Of a stretch of DNA of 64,000 bases, positions 56,701 to 64,000 are shown piece by piece. Below the pieces are notes generated by a model. It was not told the DNA's origin and did not search any database. It worked only from the letters and a program-made list of their open reading frames with translations. Every line of letters begins with the position of its first letter. Positions within the stretch are counted from its first letter, which is position 1. Both the position numbers and the translations under genes were made by a program. Source of the DNA: Owenia fusiformis (Eukaryota; Annelida; Polychaeta; Sabellida; Oweniidae); the NCBI GenBank assembly GCA_903813345.2, contig CAIIXF020000009.1:20301759-20365758 (forward strand), given 5' to 3'.

Positions 56701-59700
56701 CATACATGTTAATGACTGTTGTGAGGCCTTTGCTACAGATGCCTATTCCTATACCTAGCTTTATTTCAAGCTAGCGAATCAATAATATAAATCAGTAAAA
56801 TAAACCAAATAAAACTGGTTTATAACCTTTCCCACTCCCAAAGCAAAATTAACCCTGACTCGGCATACATTGATGTATTATATGACCTCTAACTAACATT
56901 ATTCTGCTCTTCCAAGGTCTAAAACAGATAAGAACTGAGTATTAATGAAAATGAAATGTTAACAAGAAAAGGCAATGGAGCATTCAGGTAAAATAGCAGG
57001 ATCCATTTAAATCTTGGATATCTATTGTTTCATTCAAAATCAATCAATTACCTGAAGGTACTGTAGAACCACATAATAAAGTTTTACATTTAATAAACAT
57101 TTTTATTTAAGTGGTGTCAAGATTTTTTATCAAATCAATTTTAAATCATTTTAAAAATTGATAATTTTTGTGCCAATTGTGGTTCTATGAGTTCTTCTAC
57201 CAGATAATCAGGTAATTTAATGATATTTGATTACATTACTCTTTTAGTATTGATTCAGGAATTATTTTTTCATGCAAGTTTCTTTCAAAGCATTTGGTTC
57301 AAATCAAGATTAGCAAATAAAAGATGTAACATGCTAATTGGAGTGAATACAAAGACAACCTACCCGATTTGTCATGTCATATCCCCCTGTCATACTGTCA
57401 TCTGTAGCACAGCTAGATGTGTGATGACTCCCGGAGATGGGGCCACTATCCACCCATGATCTCCTATCCATGTCCTCCCCACCCTGGGGCAGCAACCGGG
57501 AATGTACGTCATCTGACGTGATTGAATCCCCATCCTGTTCTTGAGGATCACATGTCTGTGATGGCATACTTTGTGATTTACTTAACTCTTCTTCGATATT
57601 TTCTTGAGTAATTATGTCATGGCCTCCGAGACTGTTTTGAATTTGGACAGGATTTGAGTGAGTGGATATTTTGTGAGTGGGCGTGTCATCGCAGTTGTCA
57701 TGGTGATGTACTTCTATTGTTGGTGGTGAATGCTCAACAGGTGCTGATCCCTCTCTACTGGTACGATTAGAATCAATATCAATATTAAAAGACACCTGTA
57801 CCATATCTGTGTTTATCCCGCCAGGAGCACTAGAACATCGATGCCTCATAGAGTCCCGAGATGTCTTCAATTTTACAGCGGTTAACTCCCGGAGGGTGTC
57901 AGTTGAAGGGCGGCTAGAGATCCGAGAGTTCCTCTGAGCAAGGTCACTCTGAGAGTTCTTCGTACTGTGACTCTGAGGGGAGAGATTGTCTGTGGATTTA
58001 TCAGGCTTCAGAGAGACGTGACAGTTCCAGCCTGCTTCGAGTCCCATCTTCTCTGAGAACACCTACAACCAACAATTTCATAATCATTTAAGATGAGCCC
58101 AGTGGAATAATATATGCACATGATGTCAGTATACATGTAAAGGTTTCAGATCATTAGTCGGATTACTTTCTCCTCTGCCTGCCTTATCTTTTGCTTTTTA
58201 TATACAGTCCTTGCCATTCTAAAAGCTTATTGATTTATGTGAGGATAGGATAGCTGGAGAATAAGCCATTTCTAGAGTACAATTATTTCAAAAATCGATA
58301 ACTCAATAATAGTTAAATGTAATGATAGAGATATCTAAACAAAATATCTTGATAAATAAAGGTTTTATAGCAAAATAAGCTTTACTTTAGACCTCAGTTT
58401 AGAAGAGATATAAGACACAAAAATATTTTTAAACACTGAGATCTAATGGCCTTAGATGAATGTACAGGGTGTTCTATAAGTAAAGCTAACTTTGATCTTA
58501 AACAAGGGTTACCATAACAACCACCAAAGGCAGAGTCTATGTGCTAGAGTACAATAATTTTCAAAATCAATACCTCTCTAAACCCAAAAACAAAGTATTT
58601 TAAAATGATTAATCATATTTAGAATGTTCAGTTCTATTCCCAAGATAAAAGGGTGGTTCCTCAGATAAATCTTACCCTGCTCCGTAGCTCATTTTCTTTG
58701 GAAAAATGTACAAATCTTATACAGGCCATTTCAAGTTGTTCCACCAAGGATACAATGTCCTGAAATTAAAATAACCCATAATATATAGCGTTCGAACTAT
58801 CGAGTAGTTCAATATAGGTGCTGTATGGGCTAGGCTCTTTGTTTTAGCTTGCTGGAGTTGAGTTACTAATCACAGGGTATAAAAGCTAAGGTTTTATAAT
58901 GTAACATAACTGTCAATCACATTTGAATATTTACAATGTTTGTGACAATATCAGTCTGTTTGGGACTATACATATATATAACTTTCAGTTCACCTGTCTG
59001 GCCTGATACTGCATTGTTACCATGCCAATAAATATTTGATTGCACTGTGTTTTGAAGCACCCCTCAAGACTCTGGATTGAGCCATTACTGCCATCACTCA
59101 TCAGGGAATCTGCACTGTAGCAACGCTTCTCCTTGGTCAGCCGACTGTCCAGTGATTGGACATCCCATGACCTACAATGAACATTTTCTAAAACTTAATC
59201 ATGTTGTATATTTAACAGCAAACTGTATTGTAGCTTACATTTAGACTTGTGTCTTCTATTGGAATTTGTGTCGATATATTACTAAAAAAATTACTTGAAA
59301 TAGAGAAAACAATGATTCATATATAACATGAAATGAATAAGTTGGATTATTTGAGAGGATTATAGTGTGGAGTATAGCTTCTAACATCTCTACATCTATC
59401 TGTGGTATAGCTCTCTAACCTATCAGGTAGTTCAATACAAGTACTGCCTAAGCTCTCTTACCTTGGAGGTGTAGGGCTTCTAACTGCAGGGTATAGCTCT
59501 CTATATCTATCAGGTAGTTCAATATAAGTACTGCCTAAGCTCTCGTGTAATGTCTGTGTCAGGGGACGATATGAAAATGCCATACAGTAGGAAGATGTAC
59601 TTGTGCGGTGGTAGAAATCCAGGATCTTCTTCCTATGATACAATGAAAAACTGAGAAAGTTAAATTTGTTTAAAAAACCACCAGCTAATGTTGGATTATG

Positions 59701-62700
59701 ACCCATTGGACTTTTAAAGATCCATTTATATAAGTATATTCACCAATAATTATGAGTGAAAAACTACAACTGTACATACAATTGGGGCAACTTCTATAAA
59801 GAATGTACACAACTGAAAATACTTACCATGTGTGTACTTATATATATTTATTTACTTACCTATCAGCCTCTGTGAGAGGGCATATATCGTTACCATCCCA
59901 GAAATCACTGCAAGAATCCAGTAAGATGTCTGCTGTACCCTGGGACATCAATTGAAGCATACCTGGGTAAATACATGGTAAATTATCATAACTAGCTTGT
60001 GTCTTTAAAATAATAGATAACAGCAATGCCAAGGTGTAGCAAATTCCACCAAACAGCTTTTTCGTAAATGGACGTCTATTAAGCAGATTGTCATTATACA
60101 GTTTAATACTATAAGTTATTCAATGATTCGAGTGAAATACAGAAAATAATCTTCCCGAGAAGGTCGTATTTCACGATGCGCTAGCAGAGTGAAATACAGA
60201 CGTTCAAGGGAAGAATATTTTCTGTATTTCACGAGAAATCATTGAATAACGTTTTCATTCCATGATTACTCAGATAAAACTCCCCTAAATCAAGTCCATT
60301 TCCTTGGCTTGGGACCGGAGAAACAGATCAACCTTCTCACCTCAAAAATATTTCATATCGATATTCCTTCAAAATCTTTTCGGCCTTGTTGTTTTGCTTT
60401 TATTGTATTATACGATACCTTTGATTTTCTTCAACATTTATCTTCAATTTCATCAGCTGGAACAGTGTAATGAAATGATTTTTCGACTTTCGTCTGACAT
60501 ATTGGATTTTTACTAGTTCATGAAAACAATGTGCATGCTTCACACTGATTTTTTTATTATTACAGATGAGTGTTTTTTATCCTAAAATAATAAATTGTGG
60601 TGATCACCGTATCATTTCCTGATATTCAAATCAGATATTTCTAGCAAAATGCAAATATTAGCATGCGTTGGTGTAAACAGATCGCCATTGATTTTTTCAG
60701 TAATAGTCATATCCTGGATGGAAATCTGGGGCGTTGGGATACTGGACCGTATCCCAACGCTGACGTCATTTTTACTCTGTATTCAACGCTAAGTTGAAAG
60801 TGCGTGTAGTCACATGGACCAATCAGATTGCAGGGAATTTCACCATCATGGAATAAAGTCAAGTATTCACATATAAAATTTCAACAAAATCAATCCACTT
60901 CTTTTTTCAGTTAAAGCAAAAAACGTAAAATAACATACATAAAAATGGCCACCATTTTTCAAAATGGCCGCTTACTAACAAAAATGTCAATGGAAAGTGT
61001 AATTTGTTGTCTATAGTATTAGTATGAATAATGCTTATGGGCTAATTTTTCTGGAACTATATTTTAGGTGTGTATGTTGCACATGTACTTCATTGGGATA
61101 CCTCAGTCTCATCATTATAAAACAATGCAGAAATAAAGTGAACAAACCTGAGTTAGTTTCCTGTACCACAGTTGAGAACATGTTTGGCATGGGTACCCTG
61201 TGTCGTCCTATCTTATTCTTGTAGGTGAAATCTCTCATGCTTTCCTGAGGCACATCACGATACATCGCCAGATTCTGTTGCAGCTTGAAAATGCTCATTG
61301 CATCCGTCGTGAAGCCTATTTTACGAGCCAATTCACACAAACACCTGAACAAGATTGTAATTGAATTTGTTTTAAAAATGAAAGTAATATATTATTATGT
61401 ACACGTGTTACTTTAAATTTCTGTTCCAAGCCCATTACAAGCCATACCCTATAAGACTAGATTTCTACCACAAAGATCTCAACTAAACAACAAAACACAT
61501 TCAAGATTACCTTTAAGCTGCAAAGTTTCCGTTTTGACAAATTTACGTTTGATATAAACTGGCAATAGAGTACCAACTCTAGGGTAGAAATGTTGTACAA
61601 TTATCAAAGAATTTTTTAGTATATTAAAGTGTTAAATGTATATGTATTATTTCACCTTCTATTGACAACAGCCACAGATCTCTCACTGTTGTATGCCACT
61701 GATGTGATGTGGTCAGCGTACTGACTGTATTCCTGAGAAGTGTCCATATTGCACGCATTCAAGAGAATGTTCAAACCCTGCACGTGTGATGCCATAGAAA
61801 TAAGTGAATGTGAAAGCTTTATAAAAGATTAATAAGTATATTATTGTCTATTTCTTACTGAAACACTCAGATGTTGTTTCCTAAACTTTGCATTCCCCCT
61901 GCAGGGTCATGCAAAGATTTGGAAACAACTTCTTCGCGGAATGGTTTAGCACACAATGCACCAAGGCTTAAATCCTTAAATGACATAATTTGTTAATAAA
62001 AACAGGTTTTTGAAAAACATATCTTTGGCCATTAATAGATAATTACATATTGCGATCGTTGTAACTCAGGTAAATAACACTTAGTGCAATAACAAACTGT
62101 GCATAGGTAAGCGTAAAATGGACTATTAACTCTAATTTTAAACTCCCATTATCACCCATCATGTGTTATTAAAACATTCTAGTTTCTTTATTTTCTATAG
62201 GTTATTCCAGAGACATATAAAACATATTGATATTTTTAGGGACAGTTTCTATTTCCACATGGTTTGTGACCAGGACCCAGTATCAAACATTGATGAGTCA
62301 GTTTGTTTCTTTCATCTTCAGAAATATATCTAACCTGAAGTAAAATATATTTTAGAAACACCTTATACATCATATTAAATGTAAATGAATGCCAATGGCT
62401 TATAAGTGAAAATGAAAGGTATAATAAAGACATTTCGGGATGCACTTATAAGCGTGTTTATAAATCCTGTATGTTTATAACGGGTGTGTACTACGCCATC
62501 ATTTGTTGCGTAGCTCTATCCATTCATGTAGAGCCGTCACTTATAAAACGTTGTTCATGAATGAGTGAATACTTAATCTCTAATCTAATCTTATTGGAGG
62601 AGAATCATAGAGATATTTGGCATAAAGTCACATTACTATCCAATCCACCTTATAAATAAGGAATTTTGGAGGCAAAAATAATTCATACTTGTTGAAAAGA

Positions 62701-63714
62701 ACATTAGAATTGATCAATAAAATATATTACTATACGTATAAGTACATTTTTTCAAAGTGTCGTCTGCTCACATTCAGTTTTTTGTGAAACAACAAACTTC
62801 AATTCACTTATATTTATAACATATAGCTATTCGCGTAAACATAAATTGTGCTTTCACGTATGAGCAAAATCTCTGTAATAATACAGAAAACAGTGTGTTG
62901 ACACTCTACATGTACTTACAAGTGGTTTGAGAGAGTTGAGATGTCTTCTCCACAGTGGGTCATCAAACAATAGACCAAACTCATTTTGGGGATCTTGGGT
63001 CAGGTCCAACACTTCAGGGTATGATATTCCAGATGCAGCATCTACAGTAAATGGTCTATACATATAAATGTTGAAATAATAACACCTCTAGCTTTAGCTT
63101 TTAAAACTAGCTTTCAGCAAAAGTGTAGAAGGAAAATTAATTGGGCTATTTTATGGGATGGTTTATTTAATGTGAGATTAATCAGATGTTGGGTTAAAAA
63201 TTAAAATTAAGTGATATTGTTGATATTTCTTGGTAAAGCAACATGCCCCAGAACCTTACCAAAGTGCATTGATATTCCGTGAACCGTGACATCTGACTTT
63301 TTGATCACTACAAGGCATTAACATGCAAAATGTCACCACCTGCCAAATCTGCCATCTGTTATAGAGGCCTAACACCAGCCACTGAATGCCGACCACTAAA
63401 CACCAACCGCTGAACACAATCCATAATAAGTTGGAGACTACAACAATATGTGGTGGTGACATTAAGATTTGATGTGTACTTGTAACTTTTGTTCTACCTG
63501 TCTGAGGTGCTGTCTGTGATCCCTCATCTAAAGATGATGTGTCATACCCTAACAAACTGGGATCTTTCTGGGAACTTTTTGATGACCTTACTGATTGAGT
63601 CGAGCGTTCTTTCTCCTTGGATTTTAGTGTTTGCTTGTGGGTGAGGAAATAGACCTTCTCTGGGGAGAGATTACTCCAAGAGAGAATTCCCTTCTTGTCC
63701 ACACAACACAGACA
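50766..63714 (-). CDS. TMEM94: TMEM94, central exons (gene continues beyond right edge)
   Basis: Exons in coding order: 63498-63714, 62920-63041, 61656-61777, 61148-61344, 59860-59962, 59462-59632, 58994-59171, 58676-58759, 57364-58062, 53823-53922, 53379-53487, 51277-51451, 50766-51011; then the 22-kb intron to 28590. Every junction is AG/GT and every phase agrees. TMEM94 (KIAA0195) is a multi-pass P-type-ATPase-like ER protein linked to Mg2+ uptake. Recognisable parts: CCVDKKGILSWSNLSPE, FDDPLWRRHLNSLKPLG, SQGTADILLDSCSDFWDG, KKILDFYHRTSTSSYCMAF, NQIFIGMVTMQYQAR, ACIRFVHFSKENELRSR, VFSEKMGLEAGWNCHVSL, AKLPKGIENVRPHLQ, YGEVVCCIGSS, LNSIPCALSFDREDN, SLVQLPPLLQGHQILWV. The 57364-58062 exon is a long polar, Ser-rich loop, longer than in vertebrates. 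The N-terminal membrane region is outside the window. Confidence 0.96.
51900..52700. repeat. 69-bp tandem array in a TMEM94 intron
   Basis: About eight nearly identical 69-bp units (for example starts at 52081, 52150, 52219), each containing GAGTAGATGCTTTGATCCTA and AAGATGCAACTTTCAAAAAA, with shorter diverged units at both edges. Because 69 is divisible by three and the unit lacks stops in several frames, long open frames run through it on both strands; these are artefacts of the repeat, not genes. Confidence 0.9.
54500..54570. repeat. Dispersed repeat with CACCACCAGGTGGC core
   Basis: The phrase 'gtagttaccagtttcaccac' continuing into CACCAGGTGGCTCGTT, then 'gtcagatagcatg' and 'tatagtagaatgttc', matches a copy at about 24908-24975 and an inverted copy at about 40890-40960. 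All three are non-coding. The core resembles a CTCF-type or E-box motif but is carried by the repeat. Confidence 0.55.
55198..55236. repeat. Perfect 15-bp-arm hairpin in TMEM94 intron
   Basis: ATCATGGGCTTTCAA and its exact complement are separated by nine bases. There is no T-run or other sign of a defined function. It may be a small element remnant. Confidence 0.6.
55877..56059. mobile_element. Diverged MITE, 'GGCCGTAGCCAGG' family
   Basis: Third copy of the family at 11020-11220: left end 'aagcccatagcca', right end 'atcctggctacaggcctgc', with the shared interior 'ttcaaaatcatgcagttttt'. It lies in the intron between TMEM94 exons 57364-58062 and 53823-53922. Confidence 0.6.
60115..60250. mobile_element. 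Small foldback element in TMEM94 intron
   Basis: Arms of about 42 bp, GTTATTCAATGATTCGAGTG then AAATACAGAAAATAATCTTC at the left, return inverted at 60208-60250 with few mismatches. The loop contains a second 'gtgaaatacag' phrase. A separate 12-bp-arm hairpin GCGTTGGGATAC / GTATCCCAACGC lies at about 60731-60760. Confidence 0.6.
63314..63475. repeat. Copy of the ACATGCAAAATGTCACCACC repeat
   Basis: It shares 'gcattaacatgcaaaatgtc' and 'aagttggagactacaacaat' with the copies at 28629-29102. It abuts the donor side of the TMEM94 exon 63498-63714, and an open frame of that exon runs on into it, but the donor CAG|GTAGAAC ends the exon first. Confidence 0.6.
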
Positions 63715-64000
63715 CTGGAATATTAATATATATATATTGTAATATACACTTGTTCAGTTCAATGCAGTACAAGTAACAGTGCAGTACAGTACAGTGCAGT
63801 ACACTTCACTGAATAGTTCAGTTTATTAAGGACCATTTGTTTAGCCTATCATGAATTTACAGTTTATGAACACAATTTCATTTCTGTATCAACATACAGA
63901 ATACAAGCAAACAGAAATTATTTGAATAAACAAATCAAAGATTTACTTGAAACCCAAAAAGTGGAAATTCTAGTTATTTCAAGTGATTATTCTTTCACAG

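Noticed and set aside
62236-62445. 69-codon frame on - with SEDERNKLTHQCLILGPGHK
   Set aside because: It sits between TMEM94 exons that join in phase without it and matches no part of TMEM94; no other family recognised.

Overview
The window is animal nuclear DNA: AT-rich, with intron-split genes carrying GT..AG junctions, long introns full of short inverted-repeat elements, and no operons or bacterial signals. The genes and the density of small DNA transposons suggest a marine invertebrate bilaterian; I cannot name the phylum from sequence alone. Two conserved single-copy genes anchor it. MRPS7 (mitochondrial small-subunit ribosomal protein uS7m) lies on the + strand, five exons between 12766 and 24250. 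TMEM94 (P-type-ATPase-like ER membrane protein) lies convergently on the - strand, from 26699 to beyond the right edge, with at least 17 exons visible.

Both genes host other genes in introns. MRPS7 intron 4 (17457-24172) holds two intact intronless uronyl 2-sulfotransferase-like genes on the opposite strand (17557-18519 and 20959-21942) and a 29-codon remnant of a third copy between them. A 22-kb TMEM94 intron (28591-50765) holds an intronless receptor tyrosine kinase (RTK) gene on the same strand, with a Cys-rich N-terminus, FN3-like repeats, one membrane span, a kinase with an insert, and a long tail.

The main discovery is inside that RTK. Its tail-coding sequence is split by a 16,019-bp DNA transposon (30670-46688) with 11-bp terminal inverted repeats CCCCGGCGAAA and a 2-bp target duplication (CT on +). 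Conceptually removing the element joins the two RTK pieces in frame within a repeated tail motif; as it stands, the RTK ends at a stop codon supplied by the element and loses about 121 residues. The element has two divergent, spliced, apparently intact genes: a 951-residue transposase (C2H2 finger plus a CACTA/EnSpm-like catalytic region) and a 305-residue coiled-coil/BEN-domain protein. Its ends are about 2 kb and 1.1 kb arrays of AT-rich tandem repeats (about 300-bp and 150-bp units). I propose the BEN protein is the array-binding accessory factor, comparable in role to plant TnpA; this is inference. The element itself carries further insertions, including a 1.2-kb near-perfect foldback and a 1.3-kb element with a 5-bp target duplication.

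The left 10 kb holds mostly decayed repeats (a mariner relic, inverted repeats, a tRNA-like SINE head) and one likely aquaporin first coding exon at 10002-10273 on the - strand. Tandem arrays and miniature inverted-repeat elements fill most of the remaining introns and intergenic DNA.
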